The translations under genes were made by a program, and so were the position numbers. The notes beneath the pieces are model-generated. The model was not told the DNA's origin. It made no database searches and worked only from the letters and a program-made list of their open reading frames with translations. Positions 53,413 to 62,778 of a stretch of DNA of 64,000 nucleotides are shown in pieces. Source of the stretch: CAVPGP01 sp963704025 (GTDB taxonomy: Bacteria > Actinomycetota > Thermoleophilia > Gaiellales > Gaiellaceae); contig CAVPGP010000003.1 in assembly GCA_963704025.1 (NCBI GenBank), forward strand, positions 647,915-711,914. The letters run 5' to 3'. Within the stretch, counting starts at the first letter, position 1; every line of letters starts with the position of its first letter.

Positions 53413-54708
53413 TCAGGTCGGGAGGTTCGCGCCGGCCGGCGCTGCCGGTCGCACGCGTCCGGTCCGACGGACGAGGGCGTCGAGCACGACCGAGAGCAGC
53501 GCGATGCCGGCGATCGCCACGAACGTCCAGGGAGCGTTCTTGAGCGTGTCGACGGCGAAGAAGCCGAGCACGGCGGCCGTGACCGCGATCGCGAGGAGCA
53601 CGATCGCGGCATTGCTCCCGGTGTCCGCGCGGCGCCGGTACCCGGCCGCACCGACGAGCAGGAAGACCATGAGCGCGACGGCGCTGCCGACCGAGGCGAT
53701 CGCCGAGAGGTCGACGAGGTTCGCGACGAGCAGGACGAGGCCCGTCGTGACGATCAGGCCACCCTTCGCGCCGAGGCGGGAGCGAGCGCCGAAGAACGCC
53801 GGGAAGAGCCCCTGCTCGGCGAGCATGTTCGTCAGGTTGGACGACGCGTACAGGGTCGCGTTCGTCGCTCCGGCAGTTGCGAGCAGAGCTGCGACGGCCA
53901 TGATCGTGAAGCCCGCATCGCCGAGTGTGGGCCGGGCGGCCTCGGCGATTGCCGTCTCGCCGTAGCCGATCACCTCCGTCACCGTGAGCGTGCCGAAGAC
54001 GCCGATCGCGATCAGGACGTACGTCACGGCGGTGATCCCGAGCGCGAGGTACGTGGCCCGGGGGATGTCGCGGCGCGGATCTCGCAGGTCGCCGCCGGTG
54101 AACGTGATGACGTTGAAGCCCAGGTAGGCGAAGAAGGTGAGTGCGACGCTCGAGACGATCTTCGAGGCCGACGGGTAGCCGCTGAACGCGAGCAGGCTCG
54201 GGTCCATGGAGGGGACCGTCACGCAGATGAACACGGCGAAGACGGCGAGCACGCCGAGCACGATCAGCGACTGCGCGGCGGCGACGAGCTTTGTCCCGAC
54301 AAGGTTGACGCCGAGCATCAGGAGCAGCACCGCCGTGGTGAAGAGGTGATTCCAGGCGCTGCTCGCGTCGTCGCCGACGAACAGCGCGGTCGCGTAGCTG
54401 CCGAACGAGACGGCGACCATCGCGGTGACGATCACGATTGCCGCGATATACCCGAGCCAGGAGGCCACGCCGACGAGCCGGCCCCGCCCGAATCCCTCGA
54501 CGAGGTAGGTGATGAGCCCACCTGACGACGGATACCGGACACCGAGCTTCGAGCAGACATAGCCGAGCAGCATGGCGACCACGCCGCCGATCAGGAACGA
54601 GATCCAGACCGCGGCTCCCGCGACCGCGCCGGCCTCGCCGAGGAGGGCGAAGATGCCCGCCCCGATCATGGAGCCGATCCCGAGCACGGTCGCGCCGCGA
54701 AGGGTCAT
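53413..54708 (-). CDS. APC-family amino-acid permease
   Basis: 431 residues with 12 expected membrane spans. It has the APC opening VLGIGSMIGAGIFALLGEAG near residues 8-27 and FFAYLGFNVITFTGGDLRDPRRDIPRA near 193-219 (the conserved F...G.E/D...P.R..PRA loop). It imports or exchanges amino acids using a cation gradient. It is the only gene after 52.1 kb with no frame defect. The stop of the NhaC gene is in the same frame 51 bp upstream, so ATG 54708 is the only reasonable start. Confidence 0.9.
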   Translation of the reverse strand: MTLRGATVLGIGSMIGAGIFALLGEAGAVAGAAVWISFLIGGVVAMLLGYVCSKLGVRYPSSGGLITYLVEGFGRGRLVGVASWLGYIAAIVIVTAMVAVSFGSYATALFVGDDASSAWNHLFTTAVLLLMLGVNLVGTKLVAAAQSLIVLGVLAVFAVFICVTVPSMDPSLLAFSGYPSASKIVSSVALTFFAYLGFNVITFTGGDLRDPRRDIPRATYLALGITAVTYVLIAIGVFGTLTVTEVIGYGETAIAEAARPTLGDAGFTIMAVAALLATAGATNATLYASSNLTNMLAEQGLFPAFFGARSRLGAKGGLIVTTGLVLLVANLVDLSAIASVGSAVALMVFLLVGAAGYRRRADTGSNAAIVLLAIAVTAAVLGFFAVDTLKNAPWTFVAIAGIALLSVVLDALVRRTGRVRPAAPAGANLPT

Positions 54709-54759
54709 CGTGCGCTGGCGTCCCGCCGCCCCGGCGCCTGTGTCGGGGACCGACTCGCT

Positions 54760-56285
54760 TCACTCCGACCCTCCGCCCGCAGGTGCGACGCGGACCCCGG
54801 CGCCCTCCTGGGCCCCCTCGGGGTCGCCTGCCTGCATCGTCGGCGGCGCCGAGGGAACCTTGAAGCCGACGAACCCGTACAGGACGTCGAGGATCGGGCT
54901 GAGGAAGTTGAAGAAGCAGTACGGGAGGTAGGAGGCGGTCGAGACGCCGAGCACGCCGGAGATGTAGGCGCCGCAGGTATTCCACGGCACCAGGACGGAG
55001 GTCACCGTGCCGGAGTCCTCGACTGCGCGCGAGAGCACCTGCGGCGCGAGCCCGCGTCGCTCGAACTCGTCGCGGAACATGCGAGCCGGCAGCACGTCGG
55101 CGACGTACTGGTCGCCGGCGATCACGTTCAGCCCGACGCCGCTGCCGTTGACGGCGAGGATGAGCCGCCCTCGCGACTGGGCGCGTTCCACGATCGGCTG
55201 CAGGAGCCGCTCGAGAAAGCCCGCGTGCTCCATGATCGCGGCGAACGCGAGCGCCGCCAGCACGAGCCAGATGGTCGTCAGGAGGCTGGCCATCCCGCCG
55301 CGGGAGAAGAGCTGGTCGATGGCGGCGTTGCCGCTCTTGCTGGAGCGGTCGATCGCCGCGTAGACGCCTGACCCGGGGCACGCTGACCAGGCTCGTCGAC
55401 GAACGCCTTCACGACGGTCCACTGCGTGAAGCAGGCGAGGATGCCCGCGAACAGCGCCGATCCGAGAATCGCCAGGAACGGCGGCACCTTCCTGACGGTG
55501 AACACCACGAGCAGCGCCAGCGGCAGCAGGTTGAGGACGGTGATGTTGAACTCGGCTTCCAGCGTGTCGAGCGCCGCCTGGGTGCTGACCCCGCCCGCCG
55601 TCTCGGCGGTCAGACCGAGCACGAGGAAGATGACGAGGCTGATCCCGAGCGCGGGGCCGGCTGTCCAGAACATGTTCCTGATGTGCTGGCCGGTCGTGAG
55701 ACCGCGGCCGACGAGCTTCGGCACGAGGATCGTCGTCTCCGAGAGCGGCGACATCTTGTCGCCGAAGTACGCGCCGCAGATCACGGCGCCCGCGGCGGTC
55801 GCCTCGGAGAGGCCCATGACCTTCGACATGCCGACGAAGGCGACGCCGAGAGTGCCCGCGGTCGTCCACGAGCTCCCCGTGACCATGCCGACGACGGCGC
55901 AGATCACCGCCGTCGTGACGAAGAATATGGTCGGGTTGAGCAGGCGGACGCCGTAGTCGACGACGGTCGGGATCGTGCCGGCCATGTTCCAGGTCCCGAT
56001 CAACGCGCCGACCGCCAGCAGGATGAAGATCGCGCTCATCGCGGTCGTGACGCCGCCGATAGCGGCGTCCGCGACCGCGGCGGACGTGTAGCCGTTCTTC
56101 AGCGCCATCAAGGACGCGAATGCGGCGCTCAGCAGCAGGGCGACCTGCAGCGGCCCGTCGGTGGCGCCGACCCCGAACAGCCAGATCGTCAGAGCGATCA
56201 GCCCGATCAGCACCACGACAGGGAGGAGCGCGTCGAGCAGGGTCGGCGCTCTCGGCGTCCGGGTCCCGCCCGCGGCAGTCGTCAT
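54760..56285 (-). pseudogene. NhaC-type Na+/H+ antiporter, frameshifted near 55,385
   Basis: Membrane antiporter of the NhaC family in two frames. Residues from ATG 56285 (LLDALLPVVVLIGLIALTIW, GYTSAAVADAAIGGV, MVTGSSWTTAGTLGVAFVG, GAVICGAYFGDKMSPLSETTIL) are in one frame down to about 55,390. The rest (YAAIDRSSKSGNAAIDQLFSRGGM, VNGSGVGLNVIAGDQYVADVLPARMF, VLVPWNTCGAYISGVLG) is in another, ending at 54760. At least one, probably two, single-base indels around 55,360-55,395 separate them. All key antiporter segments are preserved, so the frameshift may be a sequence error. It exchanges Na+ for H+ at the membrane. Confidence 0.8.
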
Positions 56286-56301
56286 CGCGTTGCTGTGACC
56301 G

Positions 56302-59099
56302 TCACGACGCGGCGACGGCGGCCGTGTCCTCCGACGGGTCGCCCGCCGACGAGCTGCGCCGCTGAAGCAGGAGCCGCCTGGCCTCGGACACCGGGATGAT
56401 CGCGAGCCCGACGACGATGCAGACGAGCCACTGGTGCAGGTCCAGGTGGACGGTGCCGAGGATGCGCTGGAAGATCCCGAGCTCGGTGCCGAAGAGGATC
56501 GCGAGCGAGCGAGCCGCCGGTGCAGTACAGGAACATCCTGTCCTCGAGCACGTCGAGCGAGAACACCGAGCGCCGCTCGTCGCGCGTGGTGAGCGAGAAG
56601 AGGACGTTGCTGATCGCGAACGTCGTGAGGCCCATCGTGCGCGCGACTGCGCTGCTGCCGTAGTGGTCGTCGGCCCAGCGCGATCACGCCGAGCGTGGCG
56701 CCGCCGAGCACGAGCCCGGCGATCGCCGACCCAGAGCAGGAGCGGCCGCGGCAGGATCGGCTCGTCGGAGGCGCGCGGCTTGCGCTTCATCAGCCCCTCG
56801 GCCGGCCGGCCGTAGCCGAGGCCGATCGCCTGGAAGACCTGGGTCGTGAAGTTCACGTACAGCGTCTGGAGCGGCACGAACGGGACGCCGCCGACGATGT
56901 TGAAGATGCTCGCGCCGAGGAACGTGACGATGAAGCCGATCAGCACGCCCATCTGGAAGCGGATGTACTTCGTGAGGTTGTCGTAGAGGCCGCGGCCGAG
57001 CTCGACCGCCTTGACGATCGTCGCGAAGTTGTCGTCGGTGAGGATCATCGTCGCGGCCTCCTTCGAGACCTCGGTCCCGGTGATCCCCATCGCGATGCCG
57101 ATGTCGGCCGTCTTCAGCGCCGGCGCGTCGTTCACGCCGTCGCCGGTCATCGCGACGATGTGGCCCTTGCGCTTCAGCGTGTCGACGAGCCGCACCTTGT
57201 CCTCGGGCGTGACGCGCGCGATCACGCCGATGTCGTCGATCGCCGCGTCGAGCTCGTCGTCGGACATCGCCTCGAACTCGGCGCCGCGTGATCGCGCGGC
57301 CGGGGATGCCGAGCTCGCTTCGCGATCGCCGCGGCCGTGACGGCGTGGTCGCCGGTGATCATGCGCACCTGGATCCCGGCCTCGTGCGCGGTCGCGATCG
57401 CCGACTTCGCCGCCGGCCGCGGCGGGTCGACGATCCCGACCAGCGCGAGCAGCGTCAGCCCGTCGAGCAGCGGGAGCAGGTCGGCGGACGGATCGAAGCC
57501 GTCCGGGTCGAAGTCCTTCCGGCCGGTCGCCAGCACGCGCAGGCCCTGGCTCGCGAGCCGCTCGTTCTCGTCCATGTAGCGCTGCTTGAACGCCTCGTCC
57601 GACCGGCACGATCGAGAGGTCCTCGGGAGCGGGCCGCGACGACGCCCGCGCGAGCAGCTGGTCCGGGGCGCCCTTGACGAGGCAGCGGACGACGTCGCGG
57701 CCGCTCTCGTCCTTCATCCGGTGGAACGTCGCCATCAGCTTGTAGGCGGCGTCGAACGGCAGCTCGGCGACGCGCGGGTACGCCTCCCGCGTCGCGACCG
57801 CGTCGAGCCCGCCCTTCTCGGCCAGCACGACGAGCGCGCCCTCGGTCGGGTCGCCGACCAGCTCGCCGTCCTTGACGACCGCGTCCGCGCAGAGCGCCAT
57901 CGGCAGCAGGAACTGCTCGAGCGGCACCTCCGGCTCGCCCGAAGACGTGCTTGATCGTGCCCTCGGTCGAGTAGCCGCCGCCCGAGATCGTGTAGCGCCG
58001 GCCGGGGATCGTCATCTCGACCGCGGTCATCTGGTTCAGCGTCAGCGTCCCGGTCTTGTCGGAGTTGATCGCCGACGTCGAGCCGAGCGTCTCGGTCGAG
58101 CGGAGCCGCTTCATGATCGCGTTCGCCTTCGCGAGCATCTGCGTCCCGTACGAGAGGATCGTCGTGACGACGGCGGGCAGGCCGGTCGGGATCGCGGAGA
58201 TCGCGAACGCGATCGCCGCGGTGAAGACCGTGTCGAAGCTCTCGCCGCGCGACAGGTTGAGCACGACCGAGACGGCCGACGGCCGCACCGGCGATGAACA
58301 GGATCTGGTTCGTCAGCTTCTTCAGCTGGATCGTCAGCGGCGTGTCCGCGTCGTCCGTGCTCTGGAGCATGCGCGAGATGTGGCCGACCTCGGTCGCCAT
58401 CCCGGTCGACGTGACGACGAAGCTGCCCGCGCCGCGGGTCACGTTCGTGTTCATGAAGACCATGTCCGTCCGGTCGCCGAGCGGCGTGTCGGGCGACTCG
58501 ACCGCCTCCACCCCCTTCGAGACCGGCAGGCTCTCGCCGGTCAGCGCCGACTCCGCGACCTCGAGCGTCGCCGCCGACAGCAGCCGCCCGTCGGCCGGCA
58601 CGACGTCGCCGGCCTCGATCGACACGACGTCGCCCGGGACGAGCTCCTCGGCCGGGATCTGCACGAGCTCGCCCGTCGCGGCGGACGCGCGCCTTGACGA
58701 TCATCATCTTCTGCAGCGCGGCGACCGCCTCCGCCGCCTTGCCCTCCTGGCGCAGGCCGAGCACCGCGTTGAACAGCGTCAGGAACAGCAGGACGAGGCC
58801 GGTGCCGAGCTCCTTCAGCGGATAGAGGCTCCCGATCCCCGCGACGAGCAGCACGATCTGCATCGGGTCGCGGTACTGGCGCACGAACGCGCGCCAGCGC
58901 GGCTCGACCGCCGCCTCGGTGAACCTGTTCGGCCCGACGGACGCGAGCCGCGACGCGACCTCGGCGCCCGACAGACCGCGTCGCCGGCGTCGACGCCGAG
59001 GCGGTCGGTGACCTCGGCGGGCTCGAGCGCGTACCACGCGACCGGCGTCGCCTCCGCGAACCCCTCGCTCGGCGCGGCAGCCTCATCCGTCGTCGCCAT
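56302..59099 (-). pseudogene. Cation-transporting P-type ATPase (P2 type), multiple frameshifts
   Basis: A 2.8-kb gene whose protein is recognisable end to end only by switching frame about eight times. Cation-ATPase N-domain (GLSGAEVASRLASVGPNRFTE), actuator ALTGESLPVSKG, phosphorylation loop INSDKTGTLTLNQM, KGAPDQLLARA, the hinge MTGDGVNDAPALKTADIGIAMGITGTEVSKEAA and the cation-ATPase C-domain are all intact. Junctions near 58,975 (loss of one G), 58,673, 58,280, 57,939, 57,600, 57,317, 57,287 and 56,500-56,740 are explained by single G/C additions or losses. Likely a Ca2+ or Na+ pump at the plasma membrane. Start ATG 59099 with a GAAAGGAGA site. Sequence error is the simplest explanation. 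Confidence 0.8.
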
Positions 59100-59121
59100 G
59101 TCTCCGTCTCCTTTCTCGGAC

Positions 59122-59276
59122 CTAGTTCGGGTCCGCGCCGGGGGCGTCGTCCCGTGGGTGCCGACCTCGTCGCCGTGGTGGTGCTCCGGGCCGCGGGCAT
59201 ATGCGACGAGGCCGATGATGCTGAGCGCGATGACGAGCGCGATCGCGAGGGCGACCCAGCGAGCTGCGCTGCCCAT
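59122..59276 (-). CDS. Small single-span membrane protein, probable 1-bp frameshift
   Basis: Starts MGSAARWVALAIALVIALSIIGLVAYARGPEHHHGDEVG, a signal-anchor-like span followed by a His-rich stretch. As given, the frame runs on into the P-type ATPase gene. Adding one G in the GGG at about 59,155 gives a natural end DDAPGADPN and a stop at 59122-59124, just before the ATPase ribosome site. It is preceded by AAAGGAGG. About 51 residues. It lies between the YfcC-type carrier and the pump, so it may be an accessory subunit; unknown. Confidence 0.55.
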
Positions 59277-59289
59277 CAGGATCCTCCTT

Positions 59290-60789
59290 TCACGAGACCG
59301 CCGCCGAGACGCCGAGCACGACGATGCAGAGGGCGGCCAGCGCGGCGAGCAGCGGCCACACCCAGCGCAGGTACGTCCCGTAGGGGACCCGCGCGATGGC
59401 CAGGCCGCCCATCACGACCGCCGACGTCGGGATGAACAGGTTCATGAGGCCCGAGGCGCTCTGGTAGGCGGTGACGACGAGCGACTCGGGCACGCCGACG
59501 AACCCGGCCAGCGGGGCCGTGATCGGCATCGCCACGGTCGCGAGCCCGGACGACGACGGGATCAGGAACGAGAGCGGCAGGAAGAGCAGGAACATCACGA
59601 TCGCGAACACCGCCTCGCCCGTGTCGCCCAGGGCGCGCTCGACCCAGTGCAGGACGGTGTCCGTGATCTGGCCGTTGTTCATGATCACGGTGATGCCGCG
59701 GGCGATGCCGATGATCAGCGCCACGCCGAGCAGGTCGCGCGCGCCGTCGACGAAGGTGGAGGTCAGCTCGGCCTCGCGCATCCGGCCGATCAGTCCGATG
59801 ACGATCGCGAACAGCAGGAACGACGCGGTCATCTCGGGGAACCACCACCACCACGTCGGCAGCGGGATCCCGAGGTCCTCCCACGGGATCACGCCGTAGA
59901 TCATCACGCCGAACGCGAGCGCGAAGACGGCCAGGATCACCTTGTGCGTGCCGGTCAGGGTGATCTCGCCGGCCTCGTTCTCGGCGCGGAAGCGCGCCTC
60001 GTTGCTCGGCCTTCATGTCGAAGACGACCGACCGCGACGGGTCGGCCTTCACCCGGTCGGCGTAGCGCAGGACGAAGAAGATGCCGATCGCCAGCGCCGG
60101 CGAGCAGGATGACGATCCGTCCCGACGAGGCCGTCGCTGATCGGGATGCCCGCGATCCCGGAGGCGATTCCGGTCGCGAACGGGTTGATCGTCGAGCCGA
60201 GCGTCCCGATCCCGCAGCCGAGCAGGACGACCGCGGCACCCGTCAGCGCGTCGTAGCCGGCGGCGATCAGGACCGTGATCACGAGGGCGTAGAAGGCGAG
60301 GCTCTCCTCGGCCATGCCGTAGGTCGTGCCGCCGAGGGCGAAGACGCACATCAGCGCCGGGATCATCAGCCGCTCCCTGCCCGCCATCCGGTGGACGAGG
60401 CTGCCGATGCCGGCCTGGATCGCGCCGGTCTTCATCGTCACGCCGAGGAAGCCGCCGATCACGAGGATGAACAGCGCGATGTCGATCGCGCCGAAGAGCG
60501 TCCCCGAGTTGTAGTAGTTGATGTTCCCCTTCGCGTTCTCGATGCCGTAGAGGCCGTTGATCGGCGCGGTGAGCGAGTCGACGATGATCCGCGACGGCTT
60601 CGCGGGCACCTCGTGGTACGTCCCGGGGATCGGCTCGCCGGCCGCGTTGGTGTCGTAGGTGCCGGCGGGGATGATCCAGGTCGCGATCGCCGCGACGACG
60701 ATCAGCGCGAACAGGATCGTGTACGCCGACGGAAGCGCGAACCGGCTCTTCTGCTCGGGCTCGACGGGAGTGGCAGCGTGTTCGCTCAC
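59290..60789 (-). pseudogene. YfcC/ArcD-like membrane carrier, three +1 indels
   Basis: About 498 residues of the YfcC (C4-dicarboxylate/arginine-ornithine carrier-like) family with about 12 spans. The N-terminal part (SAYTILFALIVVAAIATWIIPAGTYD, GAIDIALFILVIGGFLGVTMKTGAI, GTLGSTINPFATGIASGIAGI) and C-terminal part (IPLPTWWWWFPEMTASFLLFAIVIG, LPLSFLIPSSSGLATVAMPI, SASGLMNLFIPTSAVVMGGL) end up in the same frame, with about 40 residues scrambled between insertions near 60,122, 60,098 and 60,004. GTG start overlaps the arcC stop. In an arginine deiminase cluster it would be the arginine/ornithine exchanger or a related carrier. Confidence 0.75.
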
Positions 60790-61750
60790 ATCGGCCTCTG
60801 GGCGGCCTCGAGCTCGATCCCGTCGGCATCGAGCGTGACGACGGTGCCGGCCTCGCCGCGCAGCAGGGCGGGGGTGTCGAGGATCGAGCCGATCGCGGCG
60901 ATGCCGCCCGTCTCCTCGACGAACGCGCACGCGGCGCGCACCTTCGGCCCCATCGAGCCCGCCGCGAACTCGGCCGCGGCGAGCGCATCCGGGGTCGCAC
61001 GGCGGATCGCACGCTGCTCGGGCGTGCCCCAGCCGTCGTAGACGGCGTCGACGTCGGTGACGATCAGCAGCGCGTCGGCGCGCAGATCCTTCGCGAGCAG
61101 CGCGCTCGCGAGATCCTTGTCGATCACGGCCTCGACGCCGACGAGCCGCCGCCCCGCCGGCGCCGGCTCGTCGGTGTACATGACTGGAATGCCGCCGCCG
61201 CCCGCGCAGATGACGACGCAGCTCGCGCTCGAGCAGCCACTCGACCGGCTCGATCCCGAAGATCCGCTGCGGCAGCGGCGAGGGGACGACGCGGCGGAAG
61301 CTGTCGCCGTCGGGCTTGAACGATCCAGCCCTTCTCCTCGGCGAGCCGCTCCGACGCAGCCTTGTCGTAGATCGGCCCGATCGGCTTCGTCGGGTCGCCG
61401 AAGGCCGGGTCGTCGCGATCGACCTCGATCAGCGTCAGCAGCGACGCGAGCCGCTTCTCGAACGGCAGCTCGTTCCCGAGCTCCTGCTGGATCAGGTAGC
61501 CGATCATGCCCTCGGTCTGGGCGCCGAGCAGGTCGAGCGGGTACGGCTCGACCTCCGTGTACGCCGAGCCCTGCAGCGCGAGCAGCCCGACCTGCGGCCC
61601 GTTCCCGTGCGAGATCACGAGCTCGTGCTCGAGCGCGAGCGGCGCGAGCGCCTTGCAGGCGGCGCGCGCGTTCGCGCGCTGGTTCTCGGCCGTCAGCGGC
61701 TGGCCGCGCCGGAGCAGCGCGTTCCCACCCAGTGCGACGACGACGCGCAG
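60786..61750 (-). pseudogene. arcC: Carbamate kinase, two +1 indels
   Basis: Amino-acid-kinase fold enzyme making ATP from carbamoyl phosphate. N-terminal VVVALGGNALLRRGQPLTAENQRAN, VISHGNGPQVGLLALQ, PYPLDLLGAQTEGMIGYLIQQEL in one frame; after an extra base near 61,321 comes KPDGDSFRRVVPSPLPQRI in another, and after a second near 61,218 GGGGIPVMYTDEP, GVEAVIDKDLASALLA, TDVDAVYDGWGTPEQ. The in-frame start is CTG 61750, directly after the argF stop, with no ATG or GTG before VVVALGGN. The family is clear. The indels may be sequence errors. Confidence 0.82.
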
Positions 61751-61751
61751 C

Positions 61752-62762
61752 TCAGCTCGCGAGGGTCGCGACCATGACGGCCTTGATCGTGTGCATCCGG
61801 TTCTCGGCCTCGTCCAAGACGAGCGACGCCGGCGACTCGAACACCTCCTCGGTCACCTCGAGCGCCTCCATCCCGAACTTCTCGAAGATCTCCTTGCCGA
61901 CCTCCGTCTCGGTGTTGTGGAACGCGGGCAGGCAGTGCATGAACTTCACGTCCGGGTTGCCGGTGGCCGCCATCGTCTCGGCGTTGATCTGGTACGGCGT
62001 GAGCAGCTCGATCCGCTCCTTCCAGACCTCGTCCGGCTCGCCCATCGAGACCCAGACGTCGGTGAGCAGCACGTCGCAGCCGCGCACGGCCTCGGCGACG
62101 TCGTCGGTGATCGTGATCTTCGCGCCGGTCTCGGCCGCGACCTCGATCGCGCGGCGAGACGATCTCGTCCCGCGGCCAGAGCGACTTCGGGCTCGCGATC
62201 CGCACGTCCATGCCCGAGCTTCGCGCCGGCCGACCAGGTACGAGTCGGCCATGTTGAAGCGGGCGTCGCCGAGGTAGCAGAAGACGACCTCGTTCAGCGG
62301 CTTCGCCAGGTGCTCGCGGAACGTGAGGAAGTCGGCGAGGATCTGGGTCGGGTGCCACTCGTCGGTGAGCCCGTTGTAGATCGGGACGCCGGCCCACTGC
62401 GCGAGCTCCTCGGCCGTGTCCTGGGCGAAGCCGCGGTACTCGATCGCGTCGTACATGCGGCCGAGCACGCGGGCGGTGTCCTTCACCGTCTCCTTGTGGC
62501 CCATGTGCGAGCCGGACGGGCCGATGAAGGTGACGTGGGCGCCCTGGTCGTAGGCGGCGACCTCGAACGCGCAGCGCGTTCTCGTCGAGTCCTTCTCGAA
62601 GATCAGCGCGATCTCCTTGCCGACGAGCTTCTGCTCCTCGCGCCCCTCGCGCTTGGCCGCCTTCAGCTCGGCCGCCAGGTCGACCAGGTAGGTGATCTCC
62701 TCGGGTGAGTAGTCGGCCAGCTTCATCAGGTGCCGGCCGCGCAGATCGATCACGGTGCTCAT
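61752..62762 (-). CDS. argF: Ornithine carbamoyltransferase, three compensating +1 indels
   Basis: 336-residue OTCase, here probably the catabolic partner (ArcB role) giving ornithine and carbamoyl phosphate from citrulline. Carbamoyl-phosphate motif STRTRCAFEVAAYDQGA near 58-73, GRMYDAIEYRG near 100, HPTQILADFLT near 140, DVWVSMGE near 243, and the ornithine-binding HCLPAFHN near 283. Between about 62,230 and 62,154, residues 178-202 read as nonsense (ARAWTCGSRARSRSG...); removing three single G/C bases restores VGGAKLGMDVRIASPKSLWPRDEIVSRAIEVAAE. ATG 62762 with a GAGAGGAG site, 16 bp after arcA. Confidence 0.88.
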   Translation of the reverse strand: MSTVIDLRGRHLMKLADYSPEEITYLVDLAAELKAAKREGREEQKLVGKEIALIFEKDSTRTRCAFEVAAYDQGAHVTFIGPSGSHMGHKETVKDTARVLGRMYDAIEYRGFAQDTAEELAQWAGVPIYNGLTDEWHPTQILADFLTFREHLAKPLNEVVFCYLGDARFNMADSYLVGRREARAWTCGSRARSRSGRGTRSSRRAIEVAAETGAKITITDDVAEAVRGCDVLLTDVWVSMGEPDEVWKERIELLTPYQINAETMAATGNPDVKFMHCLPAFHNTETEVGKEIFEKFGMEALEVTEEVFESPASLVLDEAENRMHTIKAVMVATLAS

Positions 62763-62778
62763 GGCTCGTGCTCCTCTC

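Noticed and set aside
59122..59276. Fusion of the small membrane protein to the P-type ATPase
   Set aside because: The read-through exists only in the frame as given. A one-base correction gives a natural stop followed by a strong ribosome site and ATG for the ATPase.
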